A DNA stretch of 64,000 bases from Laceyella putida (GCF_042665195.1 NZ_JBHTBW010000058.1:1-64000), one strand, 5' to 3'. Shown: positions 35,504 to 43,858, counted from the first letter of the stretch. Numbers and translations are program-made. Notes: generated from the sequence alone by a model not told the origin.

Positions 35504-38500
35504 TCAAGAGTTTGAGTGGGCTGCATCCTCCTCAAGCAAATCAAAACCAAGCTTATCACTTGCCGCTTCCTCATCCTCATCCAATTCACGCATCTCAATT
35601 TCTTGCTCGTCTTCGGAAAGGATCTTCACATCCATACCCAAGCTTTGCAGCTCTTTGATCAGTACCTTGAACGATTCAGGAACACCCGGTTCCGGCACGT
35701 TTTCCCCTTTGACAATCGACTCGTAGGTTTTTACGCGGCCAACAACGTCATCCGATTTGACGGTAAGGATCTCTTGCAGCGTATGTGCGGCCCCGTATGC
35801 TTCGAGCGCCCATACCTCCATCTCACCGAAACGTTGTCCACCAAATTGCGCTTTACCCCCGAGCGGTTGTTGGGTAACCAGAGAGTATGGACCAGTGGAA
35901 CGAGCGTGAATCTTATCATCAACCATGTGCGCCAGCTTAATCATGTACATGACGCCGACGGTGACACGGTTTTCAAACGGTTCACCTGTGCGACCGTCGA
36001 AGAGAAGGGTTTTGCCGTCATCATCCAAACCGGCTTCCCTCAACGTTTCAAACACATCGTTTTCTGTCGCACCATCAAATACGGGAGTAGCCATGTGCAA
36101 GCCCAATGCTTTGGCCGCCATACCCAAGTGAACTTCAAGCACCTGACCGATATTCATCCGCGATGGAACACCAAGCGGGTTCAAGACAACTTGCACTGGT
36201 GTGCCATCAGGCAAGAACGGCATATCTTCTTCAGGCATAATACGGGCGATAACCCCTTTGTTACCATGGCGTCCAGCCATTTTATCCCCTTCGGAGATCT
36301 TCCGCTTCTGGGCGATGTAGACACGCACCAACTGGTTTACACCAGGTGGCAACTCATCGCCGTTTTCACGGGTAAAGACTTTCACATCAACGACGATCCC
36401 ATCTTGACCGTGTGGTACGCGGAGCGAAGTATCGCGCACTTCCCGAGCCTTCTCACCGAAGATCGCATGCAAGAGGCGCTCTTCTGCCGTCAGTTCGGTA
36501 ACCCCTTTCGGCGTCACTTTGCCGACAAGGATATCACCCGGTTTAATCTCCGCACCCACGCGAATGATTCCACGCTCATCAAGGTTCTTAAGGGCATCCT
36601 CACCCACGTTTGGAATGTCACGGGTAATCTCTTCCGGCCCCAGTTTGGTATCTCTCGCTTCACTTTCCAACTTCTCGATATGGATCGAAGTGTATACGTC
36701 TTCCTTTACCAATTTTTCGCTCAGCAGAATCGCATCCTCGTAGTTGTAACCCTCCCAAGTCATAAAGGCAACCACGACGTTGCGGCCCAAAGCCATTTCA
36801 CCTTGTTCGGTGGACGGACCATCCGCCAAGACATCGCCCACTTTCACTTTCTCACCCGCACGCACAACAGGGCGTTGGTTAATGCAAGTGCCTTGGTTGG
36901 AACGGGAGAACTTGATGAGTTTGTACTTGTCGATATCTCCCTCAATCAAGCGGCCGTCCACTTCTTGCTCATGGCGCACCCAGATTTCGTCCGCCGACAC
37001 GCGGACAACCGTGCCTGGGCGTTTCGCCCGGATCATTACGCCCGAGTCGCGCGCAGCCACATGCTCCATACCGGTTCCGATAAACGGAGCTTCCGGTTTT
37101 AACAGCGGAACCGCTTGCCGTTGCATGTTGGAACCCATCAACGCACGGTTGGAGTCGTCGTTTTCCAAGAACGGAATGCACGCCGTTGCAACGGACACAA
37201 CCTGTTTTGGGGAGACATCCATGTAGTCAACCCGGTCACGGGGAACATTGAGAATCTCCGAACGGTGACGAACGGTAACCAATTCGTTGGCAAAGGTGCC
37301 ATCTTCATTGAGTTCCGCGTTTGCCTGCGCAACATAGTAGTTATCCTCTTCATCCGCCGTGAGATAGTCGATGTGATCAGTCACTTGGCCCGTATCCGGG
37401 TCCACTCGGCGATATGGGGTTTCGATAAAGCCGTATTCATTGACACGCGCAAATGTCGACAACGAGTTGATCAAACCAATGTTTGGACCCTCAGGAGTTT
37501 CGATCGGACACATCCGACCATAGTGTGAGTGGTGAACGTCACGCACTTCAAACCCTGCACGCTCCCGGGTCAAACCACCAGGACCAAGTGCCGACAGGCG
37601 GCGTTTGTGGGTAAGCTCAGCCAATGGATTGGTTTGGTCCATAAACTGAGACAATTGGCTGCTACCGAAAAACTCTTTGATCGCCGCAATCACTGGGCGA
37701 ATATTGATCAGCGCTTGTGGCGTGATGGCATTGGCGTCTTGAATCGACATCCGCTCCCGCACCACACGCTCCATCCGGGATAAACCGATGCGGAACTGGT
37801 TCTGCAGGAGTTCCCCTACGGAACGCAGGCGACGGTTGCCCAAGTGGTCGATATCATCCGTGCTTCCGACTCCGTACAACAAATTGATGAAGTAGCTGAT
37901 CGAAGCGATGATATCAGATGGGGTAATATGTTTAATCTCATCGGACACTTCTGCGTTGGAAATCACTTTGGTGACTTTGCTCTCATCATTTGGCGCATAG
38001 ATATGCACAGCTTGCAAGGTGATGGGGCCTTCGTCTGGCACACCTCCACGCACTTTATGTTCTTTGCGACCAAACGCCGCTTCCCCTGTCAAATAGGGGA
38101 TGAGCTTGTCTAGGACACGGCGCTCCAGCACGGTGCCCGCTTCCGCCAAAATCTCACCGGTTTCCGGATTTACCACAGGTTCAGCCAGCTTTTGGTTGAG
38201 CAAGCGATTTTTGATGTGCAATTTTTTGTTGATTTTGTAGCGCCCCACAGCGGCGAGATCATACCGCTTTGGATCAAAGAAACGAGCATATAGCAGGCTG
38301 CGGGCGTTTTCCGCTGTTGGCGGCTCGCCTGGACGCAAGCGCTCATAGATCTCAATCAGCGCTTTTTCGGTATTTCCTGTGTTGTCCTTGTCAAGGGTGT
38401 TGCGCACATACTCATCATCCCCCAACAGGTCAATGATTTCCGCATCACTGCTGAAGCCAAGCGCGCGTAACAGAACCGTCACAGGAATTTTGCGCGTACG

Positions 38501-39052
38501 ATCGATACGAACATATATAATATCTTTGGCGTCAGTTTCAAACTCTAACCATGCACCACGGTTCGGGATCACTGTAGCAGTGTAAGTTGTTTTCCCGTTC
38601 TTATCCGCTTTCGTGTTATAATACACACTAGGCGAACGTACCAACTGGCTGACGATGACGCGTTCAGCACCGTTAATGATAAAGGTACCCGTTTCGGTCA
38701 TGAGCGGGAAGTCACCCATAAAGACTTCTTGCTCTTTCACTTCACCCGTCTCTTTGTTGATGAGACGCACTTTGACACGAAGCGGCGCGGCGAAGGTTAC
38801 CTGATGATCTTTCGCTTCTTCAACAGAATATTTGGGTTCACCCAGGCTATAGTCGATAAACTCGAGCACCAGGTTACCGGTAAAGTCTTCAATCGGCGAG
38901 ATATCGCGGAACATTTCCCGCAATCCTACATCTAGGAACCAGTCATAAGACTTTTGCTGAATCTCAATCAGATTCGGCAGCTCGAGAACCTCATTAATGC
39001 GAGCATAGCTACGACGTTGCCGACGACCACATGGGATCATTTTACCAGCCAA
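35504..39052 (-). CDS. rpoB: RNA polymerase beta subunit
   Basis: About 1182 aa. Start chosen at a TTG (39052, giving LAGKMIPCGRRQRRSYARI) with an AGGGGGG site 7 nt upstream; other Firmicutes also use a non-ATG start there. The rifampicin-binding region (SQLSQFMDQTNPLAELTHKR) looks wild-type. The acidic C-terminal tail (DEDEEAASDKLGFDLLEE) is typical of Bacillales. It is transcribed with rpoC and preceded by a terminator-like hairpin. Confidence 0.97.
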   Translation of the reverse strand: MAGKMIPCGRRQRRSYARINEVLELPNLIEIQQKSYDWFLDVGLREMFRDISPIEDFTGNLVLEFIDYSLGEPKYSVEEAKDHQVTFAAPLRVKVRLINKETGEVKEQEVFMGDFPLMTETGTFIINGAERVIVSQLVRSPSVYYNTKADKNGKTTYTATVIPNRGAWLEFETDAKDIIYVRIDRTRKIPVTVLLRALGFSSDAEIIDLLGDDEYVRNTLDKDNTGNTEKALIEIYERLRPGEPPTAENARSLLYARFFDPKRYDLAAVGRYKINKKLHIKNRLLNQKLAEPVVNPETGEILAEAGTVLERRVLDKLIPYLTGEAAFGRKEHKVRGGVPDEGPITLQAVHIYAPNDESKVTKVISNAEVSDEIKHITPSDIIASISYFINLLYGVGSTDDIDHLGNRRLRSVGELLQNQFRIGLSRMERVVRERMSIQDANAITPQALINIRPVIAAIKEFFGSSQLSQFMDQTNPLAELTHKRRLSALGPGGLTRERAGFEVRDVHHSHYGRMCPIETPEGPNIGLINSLSTFARVNEYGFIETPYRRVDPDTGQVTDHIDYLTADEEDNYYVAQANAELNEDGTFANELVTVRHRSEILNVPRDRVDYMDVSPKQVVSVATACIPFLENDDSNRALMGSNMQRQAVPLLKPEAPFIGTGMEHVAARDSGVMIRAKRPGTVVRVSADEIWVRHEQEVDGRLIEGDIDKYKLIKFSRSNQGTCINQRPVVRAGEKVKVGDVLADGPSTEQGEMALGRNVVVAFMTWEGYNYEDAILLSEKLVKEDVYTSIHIEKLESEARDTKLGPEEITRDIPNVGEDALKNLDERGIIRVGAEIKPGDILVGKVTPKGVTELTAEERLLHAIFGEKAREVRDTSLRVPHGQDGIVVDVKVFTRENGDELPPGVNQLVRVYIAQKRKISEGDKMAGRHGNKGVIARIMPEEDMPFLPDGTPVQVVLNPLGVPSRMNIGQVLEVHLGMAAKALGLHMATPVFDGATENDVFETLREAGLDDDGKTLLFDGRTGEPFENRVTVGVMYMIKLAHMVDDKIHARSTGPYSLVTQQPLGGKAQFGGQRFGEMEVWALEAYGAAHTLQEILTVKSDDVVGRVKTYESIVKGENVPEPGVPESFKVLIKELQSLGMDVKILSEDEQEIEMRELDEDEEAASDKLGFDLLEEDAAHSNS

Positions 39053-39111
39053 ACAAACTCCCCCCTCGCATCCAGTCAAAAGCCGCTCAATCACAAGCGA
39101 CTAATCACGGT

Positions 39112-39147
39112 AAAAAAAGAAAATGAGTGAATACGCAACCTCATTTT
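39112..39147 (-). terminator. Terminator-like hairpin in the rpoB leader
   Basis: AAAATGAG and CTCATTTT form an 8-bp stem around a 12-nt loop, followed on the minus strand by CTTTTTTT. It lies only 60 nt before rpoB, so it could act as an attenuator or as a second terminator for upstream transcription. Confidence 0.6.
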
Positions 39148-39225
39148 ACCTAGAAGCAGTCTATTTACCTATTTTATCCAGCCGAATATATGATTAAACC
39201 AGCTGGTTGGTCACACATTCCAAAA

Positions 39226-39253
39226 AAAACCAGCCTCAAACCATGAGACTTTC
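39226..39253 (-). terminator. Terminator after ybxB
   Basis: AGTCTCA pairs with TGAGGCT (one G-T pair), followed by GGTTTTTTTT on the minus strand, 40 nt after the ybxB stop. Confidence 0.75.
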
Positions 39254-39289
39254 TGCAATTTATAACACTATCACAAGCGGAAAATGATG

Positions 39290-39892
39290 TCAATGTTTTC
39301 TCGCACAAATAATCCAGTACCCTTTCTTCTGCTCAACCACATCCACTTCATGAAAAATGGATTCCAACTCTTTTTTTGCCGAAGCCGCTCCCTGCTGCTT
39401 GCGAATCACAATCCAGAGCGAACCGGTGGGCTTCAATGCATCAGCCGCTTCATGAAATAAACGGTAAATGACCGCTTTGCCCGTACGAATGGGCGGATTG
39501 AACAGAATGTGATCAAATTGTTGGTTCCGGATCGCATGAAAGCCGTCGCTCTGCAACACTTGTACAGAGCCCGCCACGCGATTCATCTGTGCGTTTTGCG
39601 CAGCCAGCTTAACCGCTCGCTCATTCACATCTACCATGACCACATTGGCCCGGGGCACCGCTTTGGCAATCGCAATCCCCACCGCTCCATAACCACATCC
39701 CAGATCGAGCACATGGGCAGCCGGGTCAATCTCTGCCGTCTCAACAAGCAACCGACTTCCAAAATCAACGCCTTTTTTGGAAAACACGCCGGCATCAGTG
39801 CGAAAACGCAACGAATGACCAAGCAATTGGGCCAAAACTTCCCTTTCATCGCTTTTCGCTTGTGGATTAGCTGAAAAGTAATGTTCACTCAT
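39290..39892 (-). CDS. ybxB: Class I SAM methyltransferase YbxB (RsmC-like)
   Basis: 200 aa. The SAM-binding motif is VLDLGCGYGAVGIA (about 61-74) and the NPPIRTGK motif (about 130) is that of the RsmC/RlmG group of rRNA guanine-N2 methyltransferases. A role in rRNA methylation is inferred from this; the target is not known. It lies between rplL and rpoB, its conserved Firmicute position, and is followed by its own terminator. Confidence 0.9.
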   Translation of the reverse strand: MSEHYFSANPQAKSDEREVLAQLLGHSLRFRTDAGVFSKKGVDFGSRLLVETAEIDPAAHVLDLGCGYGAVGIAIAKAVPRANVVMVDVNERAVKLAAQNAQMNRVAGSVQVLQSDGFHAIRNQQFDHILFNPPIRTGKAVIYRLFHEAADALKPTGSLWIVIRKQQGAASAKKELESIFHEVDVVEQKKGYWIICARKH

Positions 39893-40110
39893 GCCTATTA
39901 ACCCCTTCCACAGCCATTGCCCTGGTCATGTGATCATGTGATCATGTTATTGAAAACCACGAAACCGCTTTTACCACAAATAGGGATGGATGCAACACCA
40001 TGGCCAAATCCCTGACGGAGAGCTCTCATTACAGTGTTACCAACAAATCCCAACCTTACACAGAACAGATCTATCCCCAGTCAAACCATTGCACTGTCAA
40101 CCCTTTACAA
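39893..40110. other. Spacer between rplL and ybxB
   Basis: No gene seen. On the minus strand a TTGACA (40095-40100) could be a -35 for ybxB, but no convincing -10 follows at 16-18 bp. A short palindromic repeat of TGATCATG units lies at about 39930-39946 and could be an operator or chance. Confidence 0.4.
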
Positions 40111-40143
40111 TAAAAGAGACCCGCCGACCGACGACGGCGGGTC
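40111..40143 (-). terminator. Terminator after rplL
   Basis: GACCCGCCG pairs with CGGCGGGTC around an 8-nt loop, followed by TCTTTTA on the minus strand. Confidence 0.85.
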
Positions 40144-40160
40144 CGGCCGGATCAAGCCTA

Positions 40161-40523
40161 TTACTTGATTTCCACAGATGCACCGGCTTCTTCGAGTTCT
40201 GCTTTGATTTTCTCTGCTTCTTCTTTGGATACGCCTTCTTTGATTGGAGCTGGAGTTCCATCAACCAGCGCTTTTGCTTCTTTCAAGCCGAGACCAGTGA
40301 TACCGCGAACCACTTTGATAACGTTGATTTTGGATGCACCAGCGTTTGCGAGGATAACATCGAATTCGGTTTTTTCTTCTTCTACTGGGCCAGCTACCGC
40401 GCCACCCACTACAACCGGAGCTGCTGCAGTTACGCCGAATTCTTCTTCGATTGCTTTTACCAAGTCGTTCAGTTCAAGAACGCTCATACCTTTAATCGCT
40501 TCAATGATTTGTTCTTTAGTCAT
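40161..40523 (-). CDS. rplL: 50S ribosomal protein L7/L12
   Basis: 120 aa bL12, the stalk protein that recruits translation GTPases. The N-terminal dimerisation domain (about 1-35), the Ala/Gly/Val hinge (VTAAAPVVVGGAVAG) and the C-terminal domain with KVVRGITGLGLKEAKALVD are complete. Start at ATG 40523 (MTKEQII). It is separated from rplJ by an unusually long, highly structured spacer. Confidence 0.98.
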   Translation of the reverse strand: MTKEQIIEAIKGMSVLELNDLVKAIEEEFGVTAAAPVVVGGAVAGPVEEEKTEFDVILANAGASKINVIKVVRGITGLGLKEAKALVDGTPAPIKEGVSKEEAEKIKAELEEAGASVEIK

Positions 40524-40764
40524 GAAAGGAAACCTCCCTATATACAAAGCTTTGATATTGTGAACTGCTCACCGCCTACGCTAGCGCTAAGAGGCGGGAA
40601 CCTCTCGGTTAATCCCATCTAATGATGGATGATGGACCGAGTTAACTCCGTAGTCCCTACGGTTTTATATCGGACTAGCCAGGCGGATTCATCCACCCGC
40701 TGACCGAAGCGAATTCTACGCTCATTTGGTTAAAAACCGTTCATTTGGATGTTCTCAAGCAACA
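40524..40764 (-). other. Structured rplJ-rplL intergenic region
   Basis: Non-coding, about 240 nt between the rplJ stop and the rplL start. On the minus strand successive hairpins can be read: CCGTAG/CTACGG; CTCGGT/ACCGAG enclosing CCATC/GATGG; CCGCCT/AGGCGG enclosing AGCGC/GCGCT-type pairs; and an AGCGGGTGGAT/ATCCGCCTGGCT pair. No T-run follows any of them. It looks like a folded RNA element rather than drift. Confidence 0.6.
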
Positions 40765-41277
40765 TTACGCTTCTTGAGCTTCGCCTGCTTCCCCGTCTTT
40801 GTCAGCAACTGCTTTAACCGCAAGCGCGAAGTTGCGCATTGGAGCTTGCAGCACGCTGAGAAGCATGGACAAGAGGCCTTCGCGGTTCGGAAGTTCAGCC
40901 AGGGCTTTGATTTCATCAAGGCTTACGGCTTTCCCTTCCACCAAACCACCTTTGATTTCCAGCTCCTTGTTCTCCTTCGCGAATTTGTGGAGAACCTTTG
41001 CTGGTGCTACAACATCTTCATAGCTGAACGCAACGGCCGATGGACCGGTCAGGTGCTCGTTCAACTCTTCCATACCCACTTGCTCAGCGGCACGGCGGGT
41101 TAAGGTGTTTTTCAAAACTTGCATCTCTACGCCAGCTTCACGCAACTGTTTACGCAGCTCGTTCATTTGTTTAACGTTCAAACCGCGATAGTCAGCCACG
41201 ATGGTCGTTTTACTGCGGGAAAGTTTGTCCGCGATCTCTTGTACGACTACTTTTTTCTGTTCGATTGCTTTGGACAT
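40765..41277 (-). CDS. rplJ: 50S ribosomal protein L10
   Basis: 170 aa uL10, base of the L7/L12 stalk. KTTIVADYRGLNVKQMNELRKQLR-type N-terminal domain and the C-terminal helix that binds L12 dimers are present. The ATG at 41277 has GGAGG 8 nt upstream. Expression is controlled by the L10 leader just upstream. Confidence 0.98.
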   Translation of the reverse strand: MSKAIEQKKVVVQEIADKLSRSKTTIVADYRGLNVKQMNELRKQLREAGVEMQVLKNTLTRRAAEQVGMEELNEHLTGPSAVAFSYEDVVAPAKVLHKFAKENKELEIKGGLVEGKAVSLDEIKALAELPNREGLLSMLLSVLQAPMRNFALAVKAVADKDGEAGEAQEA

Positions 41278-41313
41278 GCGGTACACCTCCTCATCAGGAG
41301 TTTTTGAAGAAAT

Positions 41314-41344
41314 AAGAAAAAGCCTCCGCAGACAGTCGAAGGCT
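41314..41344 (-). terminator. Leader attenuator terminator of rplJ
   Basis: AGCCTTCG pairs with CGGAGGCT and is followed by TTTTTC on the minus strand. Its loop and 3' arm (CGACTGTCTGCGG) can instead pair with the start of the L10 leader. Confidence 0.85.
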
Positions 41345-41450
41345 AAGGTTTGTCAAGGAAGACGGTTCCTTAAGCACCTCGGTAGGATATTAAGCGTTTG
41401 ATGGCACCTACTGTCTACGGTAGCAACTTTATTCGTTTTTAAAACAGCGA
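41345..41450 (-). ncRNA. Ribosomal protein L10 leader
   Basis: The transcript starts near 41448 and contains CCGTAGACAGTAGGTGCC and a later CCTACCGAGGT, the known L10 leader core. CCGTAGACAGT (minus strand, about 41410-41420) can form 11 pairs with ACTGTCTGCGG inside the terminator, giving a clear antiterminator. L10, probably with L12, would stabilise the form that allows termination. Confidence 0.9.
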
Positions 41451-41454
41451 TTCT

Positions 41455-41483
41455 ATATTAACCAACGTCGGATCAAAAGTCAA
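41455..41483 (-). promoter_or_regulatory. Promoter of rplJ-rplL
   Basis: TTGACT (41478-41483), 17-bp spacer, TAATAT (41455-41460) on the minus strand, just after the rplA stop. Confidence 0.85.
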
Positions 41484-41488
41484 GCTTT

Positions 41489-42187
41489 TTAGCGGCTTGA
41501 GAGACGTTGTGCGTTAACGGGCACACCAGGACCCATGGTGGAAGAAACGGTTACGCTCTTCATATAGGTACCTTTCGCAGCGGCTGGCTTAGCTTTTACC
41601 AACGCTTCAGCAAGAGCTTGCAAGTTTTCTTCCAGTTTTTCAACTGGGAAGGAAACTTTACCAATCGCGGCGTGCACGTTACCGGCCTTGTCTGCACGGT
41701 ACTCGATTTTACCCGCTTTGATCTCGTTCACTGCTTTGCCCACTTCAAAGGTTACCGTACCCGTTTTTGGGTTTGGCATGAGGCCTTTAGGACCAAGGGT
41801 GCGACCCAGACGGCCTACTTGACCCATCATGTCCGGGGTAGCCACAACAACATCAAAATCGAGCCAACCTTGGGCCACTTTGTTGATGAGCTCCTCATCT
41901 CCTACGAAATCTGCACCAGCAGCTTCTGCCTCTTTCGCCTTTTCACCTTTCGCGAAAACGAGAACGCGTTTGGTTTTACCCGTACCGTGTGGAAGTACAA
42001 CGGCACCTCTCACTTGTTGATCTGCTTTCTTGGTATCAATGCCCAAGCGGAAAGCAGCTTCAACGGTTTCGTCGAACTTAGCGACAGAAATGCTTTTTAC
42101 GAGCTCCAATGCTTCTTGTGGCTCATAAACCTTCTCGCGATCCACTTTTTTGACCGCTTCGATGTATTTTTTACCATGCTTTGCCAC
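41489..42187 (-). CDS. rplA: 50S ribosomal protein L1
   Basis: 232 aa uL1 of the mobile stalk that guides E-site tRNA. MAKHGKKYIEA, VVATPDMMGQVGRLGRTLGPKGLMPNPKTGTV and the C-terminal VTVSSTMGPGV are diagnostic. The GTG at 42187 has GGAGG 8 nt upstream. L1 often represses its own operon; a stalk-like site lies directly before the gene. Confidence 0.98.
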   Translation of the reverse strand: MAKHGKKYIEAVKKVDREKVYEPQEALELVKSISVAKFDETVEAAFRLGIDTKKADQQVRGAVVLPHGTGKTKRVLVFAKGEKAKEAEAAGADFVGDEELINKVAQGWLDFDVVVATPDMMGQVGRLGRTLGPKGLMPNPKTGTVTFEVGKAVNEIKAGKIEYRADKAGNVHAAIGKVSFPVEKLEENLQALAEALVKAKPAAAKGTYMKSVTVSSTMGPGVPVNAQRLSSR

Positions 42188-42204
42188 CGACAGTTCCTCC
42201 TTTC

Positions 42205-42230
42205 GTGGTCGTAGCGGAAGATCCTCCCAC
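42205..42230 (-). promoter_or_regulatory. L1-stalk-like RNA site before rplA
   Basis: GTGGGAGG ... ACCAC on the minus strand, separated by a short loop, resembles the L1-binding core of 23S rRNA (GGUGGGAGG ... UACCAC). It lies 17 nt before the rplA start and partly next to its ribosome site. L1 binding is inferred. Confidence 0.5.
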
Positions 42231-42266
42231 AAGCCTCACTCTACTCGTGGCAGAGTAGGCAGGCTT
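42231..42266 (-). other. Hairpin between rplK and rplA
   Basis: AAGCCT...CTACTC pairs with GAGTAG...AGGCTT in two steps around a small loop, directly 5' of the L1-like site. No T-run, so not a terminator; probably part of the same leader structure. Confidence 0.5.
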
Positions 42267-42270
42267 TCCA

Positions 42271-42696
42271 TTAGTCTTCGATTACGATACCCATGCTACG
42301 CGCCGTGCCTTCAATCATACGCATAGCCGCTTCAACGCTTGCCGCGTTCAAGTCAGGCATCTTCGTTTCAGCGATCTCACGCACTTTGTCGCGCTTTACG
42401 GTCGCTACTTTCTTTTTGTTTGGCTCGCCGGAACCGGACTCGATTCCTGCTGCTTTTTTCAGAAGTACAGCAGCTGGCGGGGTTTTGGTGATGAAGGTAA
42501 AAGAACGGTCTTCAAAAACCGTGATTTCTACCGGAATAATCAATCCAGCTTGATCAGCGGTGCGAGCATTAAATTCTTTACAGAATCCCATGATGTTTAC
42601 ACCAGCTTGACCGAGCGCTGGACCTACTGGTGGTGCCGGATTGGCTTTACCAGCGGGAATTTGCAGCTTGACCACTTTAATCACTTTTTTGGCCAC
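42271..42696 (-). CDS. rplK: 50S ribosomal protein L11
   Basis: 141 aa uL11, at the GTPase centre, also needed for RelA activation and thiostrepton action. VKLQIPAGKANPAPPVGPALGQAGVNIMGF-type N-terminus and the C-terminal RNA-binding domain are intact. The GTG at 42696 has GGAGG 9 nt upstream; the TTG three codons earlier touches it. Confidence 0.98.
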   Translation of the reverse strand: MAKKVIKVVKLQIPAGKANPAPPVGPALGQAGVNIMGFCKEFNARTADQAGLIIPVEITVFEDRSFTFITKTPPAAVLLKKAAGIESGSGEPNKKKVATVKRDKVREIAETKMPDLNAASVEAAMRMIEGTARSMGIVIED

Positions 42697-42719
42697 GCTA
42701 ACCAACCTCCTTCAAACAT

Positions 42720-42747
42720 GTGGTTTTCTCGGGTATTACCCTCCCAC
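42720..42747 (-). promoter_or_regulatory. L1-stalk-like RNA site before rplK
   Basis: GTGGGAGG, a GGGTAATACCC mini-hairpin and CCAC on the minus strand resemble the 23S L1-binding stalk. It lies 23 nt before the rplK start. A GGGGCGAGC/GCAAGCCC hairpin lies further 5' (about 42781-42797). Confidence 0.55.
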
Positions 42748-42859
42748 GGAAAGGCAAGCTCCCTCTTCACTTAACGGGCTTGCGCTCGCCCCAAAGACGG
42801 GGGTAACAAACACAAATACTTTACCACAACATCGCACAAAACAAAAGTTTTTTGCTAGA

Positions 42860-43399
42860 TTAAATTTTTTCCACTTGGAAAAAGTCCAATTCTACAGGTG
42901 TTTCACGACCAAACATATTGACCATGACTTTGAGTTTCGAACGGTCTATATCGATCTCTTCAATTCGGCCGACAAAGTTGGCGAAAGGCCCTTCTTTCAC
43001 CTTCACTGTCTCCGCAACTTCAAAGTCGACGGTAGCCTTGGACTCATCCATGCCCATTTGGCGCAGGATCGCACTAACCTCATCCGGCATAAGGGGGGTT
43101 GGTTTTGAACCCGCCCCTGACGAACCGACGAAACCGGTTACCCCAGGCGTGTTCCGCACGACATACCACGAGTCATCGGTCATGATCATCTCCACTAACA
43201 CATAACCTGGAAAAACTTTGCGCATAACGGCTTTTTTCTTTCCGTCCTTATGCTCGATCTCCTCTTCCATCGGAACGAGGACACGAAAGATCTTATCTTG
43301 CATATCCATAGAGTGCACGCGTTTTTCCAGGTTGGTTTTTACCTTGTTCTCGTAGCCAGAATACGTGTGAACCACATACCAATTCTTTTCCATGCTCAC
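42860..43399 (-). CDS. nusG: Transcription termination/antitermination factor NusG
   Basis: 179 aa. The NGN domain (about 5-110, WYVVHTYSGYENKVK...PGYVLVEM) binds the polymerase clamp; the KOW domain (about 125-179, GPFANFVGRIEEIDIDRSKLKVMVNMFGRETPVEL) contacts S10 or other partners. It follows secE by 40 nt in the standard secE-nusG-rplK order. Confidence 0.98.
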   Translation of the reverse strand: MSMEKNWYVVHTYSGYENKVKTNLEKRVHSMDMQDKIFRVLVPMEEEIEHKDGKKKAVMRKVFPGYVLVEMIMTDDSWYVVRNTPGVTGFVGSSGAGSKPTPLMPDEVSAILRQMGMDESKATVDFEVAETVKVKEGPFANFVGRIEEIDIDRSKLKVMVNMFGRETPVELDFFQVEKI

Positions 43400-43439
43400 C
43401 AGGGTTCTTACCCTGTACCCCCCTTATGATTCATTCCAC

Positions 43440-43667
43440 CTATTTCGTGATCATGCGAACCAATTGTAAGATCCCTTGATCGATAACGAAGAAAAAGAGT
43501 GCTAAGACTAATACGGTTAAGACGACAACCATTGTGTAGTTAACCATCTCTTGCCGACTTGGCCAGCGCACTTTTTTCAACTCTTGAACACTGCCACGGA
43601 AAAACCCGGACGTACCCGAAACGCTCTTGCGGATTCCGCGTCCGATGTTAGCGAGAAAAGCTGCCAT
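43440..43667 (-). CDS. secE: Preprotein translocase subunit SecE
   Basis: 75 aa, one membrane segment near the C-terminus (TMVVVLTVLVLALFFFVID). The short Gram-positive form with the conserved ELKKVRWPSRQEM amphipathic helix before it. It clamps SecY. The ATG at 43667 (MAAFLANIG) is used. Confidence 0.97.
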   Translation of the reverse strand: MAAFLANIGRGIRKSVSGTSGFFRGSVQELKKVRWPSRQEMVNYTMVVVLTVLVLALFFFVIDQGILQLVRMITK

Positions 43668-43708
43668 GGCTGTCACCCCCATCTTGATATCAAGCGTTCA
43701 AACCCAGA

Positions 43709-43858
43709 TTACTTCGTTTCGCGATGAGCTGTATGCGCGTTGCAACGTGGGCAGTATTTCTTCAGCTCCATGCGATCTGGATGCTTCCGTTTGTTTTTGG
43801 TCAGCGCGTAGTTGCGTTCACGACATACCGTGCAAGCTAACGTGATGTTCACCCGCAT
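43709..43858 (-). CDS. rpmG: 50S ribosomal protein L33 (zinc form)
   Basis: 49 aa. MRVNITLACTVCRERNY, KKYCPRC and the terminal RETK identify bL33. Cysteines 9, 12, 36 and 39 make the zinc-binding form. The ATG at 43858 has GGAGG upstream. It starts the rpmG-secE-nusG transcript. Confidence 0.97.
   Translation of the reverse strand: MRVNITLACTVCRERNYALTKNKRKHPDRMELKKYCPRCNAHTAHRETK

Noticed and set aside
35516..37102. 528-codon open frame on the plus strand
   Set aside because: Antisense to rpoB, with no ribosome site or recognisable domain.
35504..39094. Longer rpoB starting at 39094
   Set aside because: The added 14 residues contain the ribosome site (AGGGGGG) of the TTG start at 39052.
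39926..39950. TGATCATG short repeat as a CRISPR or iteron array
   Set aside because: Only about two 8-nt units with no spacers and no associated genes; too short to support.
40548..40764. rplJ-rplL hairpins as an intrinsic terminator
   Set aside because: None of the stems is followed by a T-run, so termination is unlikely.
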